27,575 nt of DNA from Clostridia bacterium (GTDB lineage: Bacteria; Bacillota_A; Clostridia; Christensenellales; Aristaeellaceae). The stretch covers positions 1 through 27,575 of the forward strand of contig JAGBAU010000250.1 of assembly GCA_017938785.1 (NCBI GenBank), written 5' to 3'. Position 1 is the first letter of the stretch. Every line of letters begins with the position of its first letter. The notes under the pieces are model-generated. The model worked only from the letters and a program-made list of their open reading frames with translations. It was not told the DNA's origin and did not search any database. Of the stretch, positions 7,902 to 15,420 are shown piece by piece. The translations under genes and the position numbers were made by a program.

Positions 7902-7929
7902 ATTATACACATTTTGACCAGTTTTGCAA
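7902..7929 (-). promoter_or_regulatory. Promoter of the rpsF-ssb-rpsR operon
   Basis: On the minus strand, TTGCAA (7929-7924), a 16-nt spacer and TATAAT (7907-7902), placing the transcript start near 7895, upstream of the leader hairpin. Confidence 0.75.
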
Positions 7930-7963
7930 GGGGTGAATTGTGAATTTTTACAGACTTAACCGC

Positions 7964-7989
7964 AAAAAAACGCCCCTCTTTCGAGGGGC
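7964..7989 (-). terminator. Terminator of the Cys-rich protein gene
   Basis: GCCCCTC (7972-7978) TTTC GAGGGGC (7983-7989) with seven T on the minus strand (7970-7964). It begins 5 nt after the stop codon, upstream of the rpsF promoter region. Confidence 0.9.
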
Positions 7990-7994
7990 CGAGG

Positions 7995-8543
7995 TTAATC
8001 ATCGCAATCATGCCTGCAGCCGGTGCAGTCAACGATGGGTTTTACCCTCCTTGATGCGCAGGCTTCATGATGGGACGCCTCCGTCTGATAGCAGTTTTTG
8101 TTGGATGTATAATCCGTATGCTTGTGATCATGCTCGCAGTTGTCCCTGGTATGGTATTCGCTTGAATAAGGATAAGCGTATCCATTGTTCACCGGCATGA
8201 ACGGCGGCCACGGCCAGGGCCATTCCTTACAGCAGCACTGCTCGCAGGGATCGCAAGGGCCGCAGGGGCCGGTGTAATAAGGGAAGCAATCGTAATGATT
8301 CCACCAGTTTCCGCAGTTGGAAAAGGGGCCGCTCACGCTGCGAAGCGCACCGAAGCTGTTTCTGCCCGAATTACAGGAACTACAGGATGAGCAGCCGGAA
8401 TTGCAGGAAGAACAGCTGCCGCAGGAATGATGCCTGCATCCGCAGCCCCTGTTGCGGGAGCATCCATTGGAACAATTCACCTGCGCATGGCAGTTATTAC
8501 AGCCCGAGCAGCAGCCCGAACAATGCTTTTTCATATATGCCAC
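7995..8543 (-). CDS. Cys/His-rich small protein, likely spore-coat associated
   Basis: About 182 residues with 29 cysteines by my count. Residues 1-50 are dense in CxxC and C-S-S-C repeats with Gly/Ser/Asn. A middle region has Trp/Pro/Tyr (W-P-W-P-W-P-P, G-P-C-G-P-C-D-P-C), and the tail has many His (C-E-H-D-H-K-H) and ends in Cys-Asp. There is no signal peptide or membrane helix. The GTG at 8543 is preferred because GGAG lies 7 nt upstream; the ATG at 8534 would be 16 nt away. Its promoter matches the sigma-K consensus, so late mother-cell expression and a role in a disulfide-linked or metal-binding coat layer are inferred. I do not recognise a named family. Confidence 0.75.
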   Translation of the reverse strand: MAYMKKHCSGCCSGCNNCHAQVNCSNGCSRNRGCGCRHHSCGSCSSCNSGCSSCSSCNSGRNSFGALRSVSGPFSNCGNWWNHYDCFPYYTGPCGPCDPCEQCCCKEWPWPWPPFMPVNNGYAYPYSSEYHTRDNCEHDHKHTDYTSNKNCYQTEASHHEACASRRVKPIVDCTGCRHDCDD

Positions 8544-8561
8544 GAGAAATCTCCTTTCTTT

Positions 8562-8576
8562 GGAGGCTTTGCCTCC
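8562..8576 (-). promoter_or_regulatory. Leader hairpin of the Cys-rich gene
   Basis: GGAGGC TTT GCCTCC on the plus strand: a 6-bp stem with a 3-nt loop just upstream of the Shine-Dalgarno (8551-8556) on the minus-strand transcript. It may stabilise the message or modulate translation. Confidence 0.4.
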
Positions 8577-8588
8577 CGGGATACGCCT

Positions 8589-8617
8589 TATCCTATGCCC
8601 GGATGAAAGAAAGGGTT
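8589..8617 (-). promoter_or_regulatory. Sigma-K-like sporulation promoter of the Cys-rich gene
   Basis: On the minus strand, AACC (8617-8614), exactly 16 nt, then CATAGGATA (8597-8589). This matches the known sigma-K pattern mACm-N16-CATAnnnTA at every defined base. No sigma-A -35/-10 pair is visible in this gap. The expected transcript start is near 8582. Confidence 0.65.
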
Positions 8618-8627
8618 CGCAGCACAA

Positions 8628-8655
8628 AATGCGCCCCGCCAAAGCGGAGCGCATT
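8628..8655 (-). terminator. Terminator of the zinc dehydrogenase gene
   Basis: AATGCGCCCCGC (8628-8639) and GCGGAGCGCATT (8644-8655) form a 12-bp stem with one mismatch, ending in T's on the minus strand. It sits 4 nt after the dehydrogenase stop and just before the sigma-K-like promoter of the next gene. Confidence 0.8.
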
Positions 8656-8659
8656 GCAT

Positions 8660-9679
8660 TTATTCGGGCTTGACCATGACCATCTTGATTACATCGCTGA
8701 TATCGTCCCTCTGCTTTTTGAAATAAGCTTCGATTTCCTCCAACGGGAAGGTCTGGGTGATGAAATCATCGGGATCAATCACTTTGCTCTTGATCAGCTC
8801 CAGGGCGCGGGGGAACCACAGGGCCGGCACAGCGTAGGATGCGCGCAGCTGCAGCTTGCGGTAGTGGAAATCATTGGCGTTGAAGGTAATATCGCCGTTG
8901 GCATTATCGATGCCCAGGAAGGATACGATGGAACCATAGTTGGTGATCTTGAGCATTTCCGGAATCACAGCCGGCACAGCGGTGATCATGATCTTATCCA
9001 GGCCGCCGCGGGGGAAGGGATAATCCTGCACATTTGTTTCAGAGGTGAGAATCACATCCGTTGCGCCCAGCTTCTTCGCCAGCTCAATGCGGGCCTTCGA
9101 CTTGCCGTTGCGCTGGATGGCGTAGACATTGCGTGCGCCTGCCGCCTTGGCGAGGGCAATGGCTATCAGGCCGATGGGGCCCAGACCCACCACGGCCACG
9201 TCATCGTTGAGCTCAATGCCCGTGGTATAGAACAGATCCAGCGCCACGCCCAGCGGTTCGGCCAGGGCTGCCTGGGCAAAGCTGAGGCCCTCAAAGGGCA
9301 CCAGGGACTGCTCCGGTGCCAGAAGATAATCCGCATAGCCGCTGATTTCCACATCGTCGATGATGCTCTTGCCGTTGGTACAGATATCGATGCGCCCGTT
9401 GCGGCAATTATCGCAGGTATGGCAGAAGGTGCCGCTCTCCAGCACAACCTTCGTACCCACCGGAACCCTGTCCGCACCGGGGCCATTCTTTACAACGACG
9501 CCGGCAATTTCATGGCCAAAGCTCTGGAAATAGGCTGCATCGGCTGCGGCCGTGTGCATATCCGTTCCGCAAACGGCGCAGGCGCGCACATCGATGAGTG
9601 CCTCTCCCCGGCCCGGTTCAGGAATATCCATCTCACGAATCTCAAACTGATAGGGCGCCTTCACATACACAACACGCAT
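8660..9679 (-). CDS. Zinc-dependent alcohol/polyol dehydrogenase (MDR family)
   Basis: An NAD(P)-dependent medium-chain dehydrogenase of 339 residues, close in plan to threonine, sorbitol and galactitol dehydrogenases. Catalytic zinc residues are C37-G-T-D-x-H42 and G-H56-E57. The structural zinc loop has C86, C89, C92 and C100. The Rossmann fold has V-G-L-G-P-I-G near residue 170. It lacks a clear specificity signature, so the substrate is unknown. The ATG at 9679 has AGGAGG 7 nt upstream; a 63-codon in-frame extension to 9868 crosses the promoter and is rejected. It is monocistronic, with its own promoter and terminator. Confidence 0.9.
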   Translation of the reverse strand: MRVVYVKAPYQFEIREMDIPEPGRGEALIDVRACAVCGTDMHTAAADAAYFQSFGHEIAGVVVKNGPGADRVPVGTKVVLESGTFCHTCDNCRNGRIDICTNGKSIIDDVEISGYADYLLAPEQSLVPFEGLSFAQAALAEPLGVALDLFYTTGIELNDDVAVVGLGPIGLIAIALAKAAGARNVYAIQRNGKSKARIELAKKLGATDVILTSETNVQDYPFPRGGLDKIMITAVPAVIPEMLKITNYGSIVSFLGIDNANGDITFNANDFHYRKLQLRASYAVPALWFPRALELIKSKVIDPDDFITQTFPLEEIEAYFKKQRDDISDVIKMVMVKPE

Positions 9680-10006
9680 ATCGGAACCTCCTGAAACTGG
9701 AATTTCGTTGCTATCATTATATCGGCTTTCCAGGCCAAAAACAAGGGGACATGGTTTGACTTGTAACTTTCTTTGTAACAAAGGGCCAACGTCCCTTTTT
9801 ATGAAACCACATTGGCGGAATGTGCCAATTCTTTGCCAAGACAGCATGTCGCGCGGACTAAAGTACATCCGTTCCCAGGATAACCCCTACAGCTTAATAA
9901 ATTCTTTATTTGCAGGGATTTTTGCAGGATTTTTCACTATGAAAAGCGAAGTCTTTAAAATATATTTTTCATTTCAGAAGAGTGACGAGAGGAGGACCCC
10001 TCATCC
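9680..10006. other. Intergenic region between divergent genes (327 nt)
   Basis: Holds the dehydrogenase promoter (9716-9744). It also has a repeated TTGTAAC (9761-9767 and 9773-9779), a small AAAGGG/CCCTTT hairpin (9780-9798), a near-direct repeat of TTTGCAGG-G/ATTTTT (about 9909-9934) and an AT-rich tract before the GGDEF-EAL gene. No convincing -35/-10 pair for the plus-strand gene could be fixed, and I see no small open reading frame with a good ribosome site. Confidence 0.6.
9716..9744 (-). promoter_or_regulatory. Promoter of the zinc dehydrogenase gene
   Basis: On the minus strand, TTGTTT (9744-9739), a 17-nt spacer and a perfect TATAAT (9721-9716), 36 nt before the start codon. Confidence 0.7.
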
Positions 10007-13000
10007 ATGCGCAAGCGCCTGAGATCCGGTTTTCTTTTCGTTTTTCCGATTACATGCCTCATTGCCTGTCTGACCATTTTCCTGGTTGCGCAGACTTTCC
10101 AACTGGATAGTTCCCATCTCTCCATTCCGGAGGCAGCCAGCTTCAACAACGGCTGGAGTTTAGTGGAAAACGAAATTGAAACCCCCGTCGAGACCATCCC
10201 CCGCGCCCTCACCATTGAAAAGGGTTCCATCCTGCTGAAAAACACCCTGCCCTCCATTGACGGCAGCGGCCATGTGCTCTGCTTCAAAACCAACAGCGAA
10301 AAGGTGCGCGTGGCGGCGAATTCCCGGGAGATCTATACCTACGGCATGCACGACAAAACCCCCTTCGGCCATTATTACGGCAATGTATGGGTCATGGTTC
10401 CGCTGGAGGCAGATCTTTCCGGCCACGAAATCACCATCGAACTCACCGCTCTTTCGGATGAACTGCTCAGCAGCAACTACAGCTTCTATCTGGACCAGCG
10501 CAGCACTGTAATCCTGACGCTGATCGCGAATAACTTCCTGCTCTTCTGCAACTGCGTAATCTGCCTGGCATGCGCATTCCTGCTGATCCTGTCCGCATTC
10601 CTGCATGTTCATGATGGGCAGAAGGATTCCCGGATGCGTATCTACCTGGGTATTTTCACCCTGCTGGGGCAGCTTTGGGCGCTGTCGGACACGGGACTTC
10701 TGCAGCTGTGCATTGGCAACAAGGCTGTTGCCTACATCCTCACCCACAGCACCTTTATGTTGATGCCCGTACCCTTCCTGCTCTATCTCTCCGAGCTCTT
10801 CCCCCGCTGGGAAAAGAATTACCGCAACCTGAGCATCGCCTTCTGCGGCTATTATCTGGTACGCCTTCTGCTGTACACGGCGAATATTCTTGAGCTCAAC
10901 CGCGGCGTAACCACCACCCACTTCCTGATCATCATCGGCATCTGCTATGTCGTAATCCTCAGCCTGTCCGATCCCAAGGAAACCCTGAACCGGCTCACCC
11001 TCTACGGCCTGTTCCTGTTCTTCGCCTGCGTCTTCCTGACGATCCTGGCCTTCTACCTGAGCCCCCAGCGCGCCTTTGGCCACCTGAATTACACGCTGGT
11101 GCTGAGCCTCGGTATCGATGTACTGCTGCTCTTCTTCTATTCCGCGCTGCTGCAGAGCCATGTGGCCATCGCCAGCCATGCATCCCACATAGAGCATCAG
11201 GCCTACACCGACGCCATGACGCAGGTGAAAAACCGCGCCGCCTTCAACCTGGAGATCGAACACCTCGATTCCCAGACCTGTCCGCGGCTCACCCTTTTCA
11301 TGGTGGACCTGAACAACCTGAAGCAGGTCAACGATACCCTCGGCCATCCCACTGGTGATAAGCTGATCTGCGATCTGGTGAACTGTCTGGAGGGCGCATT
11401 TGGCTCCCTCGGCAACATCTACCGCTACGGCGGCGACGAATTTGTGGTCATCATTGAAGACGCCTCCATGGAGGAGGTCGGCAGGGCCCGCAATCACTTC
11501 GACCAGCTGGTATTGCAGCACGCCCAGCGCGGCGGCTGCGAAATCAGCGTAGCTGTGGGCATGTCCAGCCGCATGGAGCCCCAGCACGACAAGCTGCATG
11601 TATCCGAACTTCTGCACCTGGCGGATGTGGCCATGTACCGCCTCAAGGCCCGCCAGAAGACTGCTCCGGTCGCCTTGTCCGGCATGCGCCACCACTGGAT
11701 GGAGCAGATTGACGCTGCCACCGGCATACTCACCTTCTCCGCCTTCAAAGCAAGGGTTTACGAGGCCCTGGCTGCGGCTGAAAATGTATTCCCCTGCATC
11801 GTCAACTTTGACTTGAATTTCTTTGACGGTTACAACAGCCTCTTTGGCTGGGATGCCGGCAACCAGCTGCTGCAAAAGCTCACCTCCCTGGCTATGAACC
11901 TGTGCGGCAAGAAGGGCTTCTGCGCCCACGGTGACGCCGATTCCTTCTGGGTATTCGCCGATGCGCCGGACCTGGACACCCTGACCCGCCGCATCACTGA
12001 TGAAACCAAGCGCTTCCAGAGCAACCTGGGCGACTGCCTGCTCTTCCCCAGCTTCGGTATCTATTGCATCAATGAGCACATGTCCCCCGTGAGCGATATG
12101 TGCAGCCGCGCCACCAGCGCAAAGAAAACCATCAAGGGCCATTTCGATGTGCTCTATTCCGTGTATAACGCGGAGGATCACCTGCAGCGCATCGACAACA
12201 TGAAGCTGACCTCCTACATGCAGAAGGGCCTGGACAGCAATGAATTCGTTGCCTTCTTCCAGCCCAAGTTCTCCCCGGACGGCAAGCATCTGATGGGCGC
12301 TGAGGCGCTGGTTCGCTGGGCCCGCGCATCCGGCATTTCCGCATCCCCCGCAGAATTCACCGAATTGTTTGAGCAGAGCGGCCTGATTCTGGCGCTGGAT
12401 TGGTACATGCTGGAGCAGACCTGTATCTTCCTGCGCCGCCAGCTGGACAACCGGAAGAAATGCGTACCCATTTCCACCAATTTCTCCCGCCTGCATGTAT
12501 ATGAGGAGGATTGTGTGGAACGCATCCGCCGCCTGGTGAACAGCTATCACCTGCCCCACAACCTGATTGAAATCGAATTCACGGAAACCGCCCTCGTACA
12601 AAGCTCCAAGCGCATGCTGCATCTGATCGCAGAGCTGCGCAAGGAGGATTTCATCGTGACCCTGGATGACTTCGGCAATGGCCTGTCCTCCCTGAGCATG
12701 CTCAACACCCTGAGCGTGGACGTCATCAAGGTGGACCGGGCGCTGTTATGGAATTCCACCAAGGGTGATCTGGATCCCTCCGTTTTGAATTTCGTTCTCT
12801 CCCTGTGCAAACATCTGAACATCCACACCGTGGTGGAAGGCGTTGAAACCAAGGCACAGTTTGACATCCTGGGAAGCAGCGAATGCGATGTATTGCAGGG
12901 CAATTTCCTGGCTCCCGCCATGTCGGAAACTGATTTCGAAGCCGTTCTTTCACAGCATCAGATGGAGCTTTCGGAAAGAACTTCCCTTGGAAAGCTCAAA

Positions 13001-13030
13001 AACTGGTTCAGGAACGGAGCTTCAAATTGA
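10007..13030 (+). CDS. Membrane c-di-GMP enzyme, GGDEF-degenerate GGDEF-EAL
   Basis: A 1007-residue bifunctional c-di-GMP protein. Residues about 8-28 form a membrane anchor, about 30-165 an extracytoplasmic beta-rich sensor, and about 170-385 a seven-helix membrane block like 7TMR-DISM receptors. The first GGDEF domain (from about 400) has intact G475-G-D-E-F479, so diguanylate cyclase activity is expected; no RxxD inhibitory site precedes it. A second GGDEF-like domain (about 570-700) has H641-G-D-A-D-S-F in its place and should be inactive. The EAL domain (from about 735) has E766-A-L, S-T-N-F, F-T-E-T, D-D-F-G, I-K-V-D, V-V-E-G-V-E and L-Q-G, all the usual catalytic positions, so hydrolase activity is likely. 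GGAGG lies 11 nt before the ATG. Confidence 0.92.
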   Translation: MRKRLRSGFLFVFPITCLIACLTIFLVAQTFQLDSSHLSIPEAASFNNGWSLVENEIETPVETIPRALTIEKGSILLKNTLPSIDGSGHVLCFKTNSEKVRVAANSREIYTYGMHDKTPFGHYYGNVWVMVPLEADLSGHEITIELTALSDELLSSNYSFYLDQRSTVILTLIANNFLLFCNCVICLACAFLLILSAFLHVHDGQKDSRMRIYLGIFTLLGQLWALSDTGLLQLCIGNKAVAYILTHSTFMLMPVPFLLYLSELFPRWEKNYRNLSIAFCGYYLVRLLLYTANILELNRGVTTTHFLIIIGICYVVILSLSDPKETLNRLTLYGLFLFFACVFLTILAFYLSPQRAFGHLNYTLVLSLGIDVLLLFFYSALLQSHVAIASHASHIEHQAYTDAMTQVKNRAAFNLEIEHLDSQTCPRLTLFMVDLNNLKQVNDTLGHPTGDKLICDLVNCLEGAFGSLGNIYRYGGDEFVVIIEDASMEEVGRARNHFDQLVLQHAQRGGCEISVAVGMSSRMEPQHDKLHVSELLHLADVAMYRLKARQKTAPVALSGMRHHWMEQIDAATGILTFSAFKARVYEALAAAENVFPCIVNFDLNFFDGYNSLFGWDAGNQLLQKLTSLAMNLCGKKGFCAHGDADSFWVFADAPDLDTLTRRITDETKRFQSNLGDCLLFPSFGIYCINEHMSPVSDMCSRATSAKKTIKGHFDVLYSVYNAEDHLQRIDNMKLTSYMQKGLDSNEFVAFFQPKFSPDGKHLMGAEALVRWARASGISASPAEFTELFEQSGLILALDWYMLEQTCIFLRRQLDNRKKCVPISTNFSRLHVYEEDCVERIRRLVNSYHLPHNLIEIEFTETALVQSSKRMLHLIAELRKEDFIVTLDDFGNGLSSLSMLNTLSVDVIKVDRALLWNSTKGDLDPSVLNFVLSLCKHLNIHTVVEGVETKAQFDILGSSECDVLQGNFLAPAMSETDFEAVLSQHQMELSERTSLGKLKNWFRNGASN

Positions 13031-13090
13031 AGTCTTTAAATTGCACCACAAATGGCTAAGTCTGTAATGGTTGTTTACTTTCATTTCGTG

Positions 13091-13096
13091 TATAAT
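13091..13096 (+). promoter_or_regulatory. -10 box of the following gene
   Basis: A perfect TATAAT, 30 nt before the start codon of the next gene. The -35 is poor: TGGTTG at 13068-13073 with a 17-nt spacer. It suggests that the next gene has its own transcript. Confidence 0.5.
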
Positions 13097-13126
13097 AAAA
13101 GTAGTATGCAGAAAGGCTGAGTGATC

Positions 13127-13831
13127 ATGGCTGAATTTAAACTGGGGCTGAATGAGCAAAACGCGGAGCAGTGCCGCCAAATTCTGGCCCATTTGCCGGG
13201 TGTTTTCGCTGCAGGCTTGCGCTTCGACGAACAGCAGCTGGTAGAAATTCATATCCTCGCTTCCACAGAGAGAAATCCCAAACAGATTGCACGTGATGTA
13301 CAATCTGCGTTGTTCGCTGCATACGGCGCGGAAGTGGACCACCGCATCATCAGCATCGCCCAGCTGCCCGAAGACCCCTTTCTTCCCAAGGATCTGACCA
13401 TGGTGGAGGACCAGGAGCCCCGGCCGGAATTTGAGCCGGAGCACAGCATTCGCCTGCTGTTCACCGGCATCGATACCAACCTGAAGGACGGCAGCTACCA
13501 GGTGAAGGTACACCTGTCTCACGAAGGCAAGAGCTTCACCGGCGAAGCCAGGTGCCGCGACACCAATATCCAGCGCAGCCGCACCATCGCCACCGCCACC
13601 CTGGACGCCGTGCAGGCCTTCCTGGGCAAGGAATACTTCAGCCTGCTGGAAGTGAAGCAGGTAAACATCTGGGGCGTAACGGTTGTGATCACCGTGGTTG
13701 AATACCAGGAGCAAAGCTCTTCTGACCCCCTGATTCTCATCGGCGCAGCCGTTCAGCACGACAATGCCTCCGTCGGCATCGTGCGCAGCACGCTGGACGC
13801 CCTCAACCGCAGCATCAGCAAGCTCTGCTGA
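13127..13831 (+). CDS. Conserved-looking protein with an internal duplication, function unknown
   Basis: About 234 residues, soluble, no signal peptide. I do not recognise the family. The N-terminal 90 residues form one alpha/beta unit. The rest appears as two related units: about 105-170, with strand V-K-V-H-L, then G-E-A-R-C-R-D, then helix T-L-D-A-V-Q-A-F-L; and about 178-234, with V-V-I-T-V-V-E, then I-G-A-A-V-Q-H-D, then helix T-L-D-A-L-N-R. The repeated strand-strand-helix with T-L-D-A suggests a pseudo-dimeric domain, perhaps a ligand-binding or scaffold module. The ATG at 13127 is chosen; a GTG two codons earlier (13121) is equally close to the GAAAGG ribosome site. It lies between two c-di-GMP enzymes. 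Confidence 0.7.
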   Translation: MAEFKLGLNEQNAEQCRQILAHLPGVFAAGLRFDEQQLVEIHILASTERNPKQIARDVQSALFAAYGAEVDHRIISIAQLPEDPFLPKDLTMVEDQEPRPEFEPEHSIRLLFTGIDTNLKDGSYQVKVHLSHEGKSFTGEARCRDTNIQRSRTIATATLDAVQAFLGKEYFSLLEVKQVNIWGVTVVITVVEYQEQSSSDPLILIGAAVQHDNASVGIVRSTLDALNRSISKLC

Positions 13832-13908
13832 ATTCAATATCGTATTCAAGTTTAAGCAGGCCATCGAACCAAACGGTATTCTTTTATTTTAGCGAAGCGG
13901 AATATCGC

Positions 13909-13930
13909 ATGTCTGGTTAGCGAAAGACAT
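13909..13930 (+). promoter_or_regulatory. Stem-loop upstream of the small membrane peptide
   Basis: ATGTCT (13909-13914), a 10-nt loop GGTTAGCGAA, AGACAT (13925-13930). It abuts the next hairpin directly, so the two may stack. A weak GCGA/TCGC hairpin (13892-13908) precedes it. Confidence 0.4.
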
Positions 13931-13951
13931 AGCCTTTATGAAATGGAGGCT
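13931..13951 (+). promoter_or_regulatory. Hairpin sequestering the Shine-Dalgarno of the 27-residue peptide
   Basis: AGCCTTTAT (13931-13939), loop GAA, ATGGAGGCT (13943-13951): nine continuous pairs including two G-T. The GGAGG ribosome site (13945-13949) of the following small reading frame is buried in the 3' strand, so translation should be controlled by opening of this stem. Confidence 0.55.
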
Positions 13952-13957
13952 ATATTC

Positions 13958-14041
13958 GTGAAGAAGGCTAACATCGTTGCAGCTCTCATGGCACTGGCAT
14001 CTTTCGTGCTGTCTGCAGGTGCTTACATTTCCTGGAGATAA
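13958..14041 (+). CDS. 27-residue hydrophobic peptide
   Basis: A short frame from GTG to TAA: M-K-K-A-N-I-V-A-A-L, then a hydrophobic stretch, ending A-Y-I-S-W-R. It has GGAGG 8 nt upstream, a positively charged start and one membrane-length helix, so it resembles a genuine small membrane protein, a leader peptide or a signal-type peptide. AgrD-like autoinducers share the plan, but there is no Cys and no AgrB neighbour. It lies 100 nt upstream of the HD-GYP gene on the same strand. No homologue is recognised. Confidence 0.5.
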   Translation: MKKANIVAALMALASFVLSAGAYISWR

Positions 14042-14141
14042 TCTTGGTTAGAGCAATACGGTGGCCTGCTTAATTCATTTATTTTATGCATTACAATACA
14101 ACAGCAAGCGGCAAAAAAGAAGGCCGCGAAAGGGGAACTCT

Positions 14142-15419
14142 GTGAGGACACGTGCGAAGATTTATATCTCTTTGATCTCTGCAATAGGTTTATTTCTGAG
14201 CATCAAGAGTTGTTATGAATATCTCTTTCCGATCTTCACGGGAACAACGACCATTTCCCTGCACATGATCGCCATTCCCATTCTGGTATGTGCCCTGTGC
14301 CGTTCCCTCCCAATCACCATACGCAACAACGAATCACTGGACCTATCCGTTATCAGCGTTCTGGCAGTGTACCTGACTCAGGGAAGCGCTGCCGCTGTCT
14401 TTGTATATACCATCAGTACCCTTTTCTCCTTTGATCCCGTTGAAGGGAAAAAGAAATACCGTCACTTCTTCAGCATCGGCATTGAAAAGGTTCTGTTCAA
14501 CAATGCGACGGTCATTCTGTCGGTCATCCTGCCTGCCATGCTGGTAGAGCATCTGTATTCATGGATGCCGGGTAATCTTTCCCTGCCCACGGTATTGATT
14601 CCCACTGCCCTCTTTTCTCTGCTGACCTTCGTCATCAACGGTCTTTTGCAGATGACCATGTTCTGCCTGAACAACATGATCGCTCCCGCAGACATGGTGC
14701 ACATGATGTTCGGCCTCACGCCCAACGTGATCGCCGCCATGCCCATGGGCCTGTTGATGGCTGTCGGTTATTCCACAGAGGGATACATGTGGGTTGTAAT
14801 CCTGATGTTGGCTCCCCTGCTTCTGGCACGCTATGCCTGGAAGCTCTACCTCTATTCTGAAAGCGCAAGAACCCGCCTGATCAAGGCGTTCATCAATAGT
14901 ATAGAAGCAAAAGACAAGTATACCCAGGGTCATTCCGAGCGAGTGGCCGCTTATTCCGTGCAGATTGCCCAGCAAATGAAGCTCAAGCGGCGTCAGATTC
15001 AACTGATTCGCCAGGGAGCAGTTCTGCATGATATTGGCAAGATCGGCATTTCCGATAACATCCTCAACAAGCCCGGACGCCTGGATGAGGACGAATACGC
15101 CGCCATCTGCAACCATCCGCTGATCGGCGTTCGAATTCTGGAAGAAGTTGGCCTGGAGCCGGAGGTTCTGGAGATGGTGCGCAGCCACCATGAGCGCTAC
15201 GACGGCAAGGGCTATCCCGACAAGCGCTCCGCCGGCGAGCTTTCCCTGGCTTCCCGCATCCTGTGTGTTGCCGATGCTTACGACGCCATGACCAGCGACC
15301 GCCCCTACCGCAAAGGTATGCCCCTTGAAAAGGTATTGCAGATCATGGAGGAATGCAAGGGCACCCAGTTTGATCCTGAGATCGTAGACGCCTTCATCAA
15401 AACCCTGGAGAAGAAATAA
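14142..15419 (+). CDS. Membrane HD-GYP domain phosphodiesterase
   Basis: About 425 residues. The N-terminal 235 form a polytopic membrane sensor of MASE-like plan; the C-terminal part is an HD-GYP domain, expected to hydrolyse c-di-GMP or a related nucleotide with a metal centre. Visible ligands are H-S-E-R-V, H296-D297-I-G-K-I-G, N-H-P and H349-H-E-R-Y-D-G-K-G357-Y-P359, followed by D-A-Y-D-A-M-T. The GTG at 14142 is chosen because AGGGGA lies 6 nt upstream; an upstream in-frame GTG at 14061 has no ribosome site. It ends one base before the next gene, so the two are co-translated or co-transcribed. Confidence 0.88.
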   Translation: MRTRAKIYISLISAIGLFLSIKSCYEYLFPIFTGTTTISLHMIAIPILVCALCRSLPITIRNNESLDLSVISVLAVYLTQGSAAAVFVYTISTLFSFDPVEGKKKYRHFFSIGIEKVLFNNATVILSVILPAMLVEHLYSWMPGNLSLPTVLIPTALFSLLTFVINGLLQMTMFCLNNMIAPADMVHMMFGLTPNVIAAMPMGLLMAVGYSTEGYMWVVILMLAPLLLARYAWKLYLYSESARTRLIKAFINSIEAKDKYTQGHSERVAAYSVQIAQQMKLKRRQIQLIRQGAVLHDIGKIGISDNILNKPGRLDEDEYAAICNHPLIGVRILEEVGLEPEVLEMVRSHHERYDGKGYPDKRSAGELSLASRILCVADAYDAMTSDRPYRKGMPLEKVLQIMEECKGTQFDPEIVDAFIKTLEKK

Positions 15420-15420
15420 A

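Noticed and set aside
10160..12622. 820-codon frame antisense to the GGDEF-EAL gene
   Set aside because: The sense frame has complete catalytic motifs; the antisense product shows none.
9948..13040. 12-bp direct repeat GAAGTCTTTAAA flanking the GGDEF-EAL gene (9948-9959 and 13029-13040), as insertion scar
   Set aside because: By a rough estimate, some 20 random 12-mer pairs are expected in a window of this size, and there are no terminal inverted repeats or recombinase genes.
13832..13957. c-di-GMP (GEMM) riboswitch upstream of the HD-GYP gene
   Set aside because: The location is tempting and AGCGAAAG is present, but the conserved GACGCAAAGCC core and the second-arm receptor are not found.
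13958..14041. AgrD-type autoinducer peptide
   Set aside because: Similar size and N-terminus, but no Cys for a thiolactone, no acidic tail and no AgrB gene nearby.
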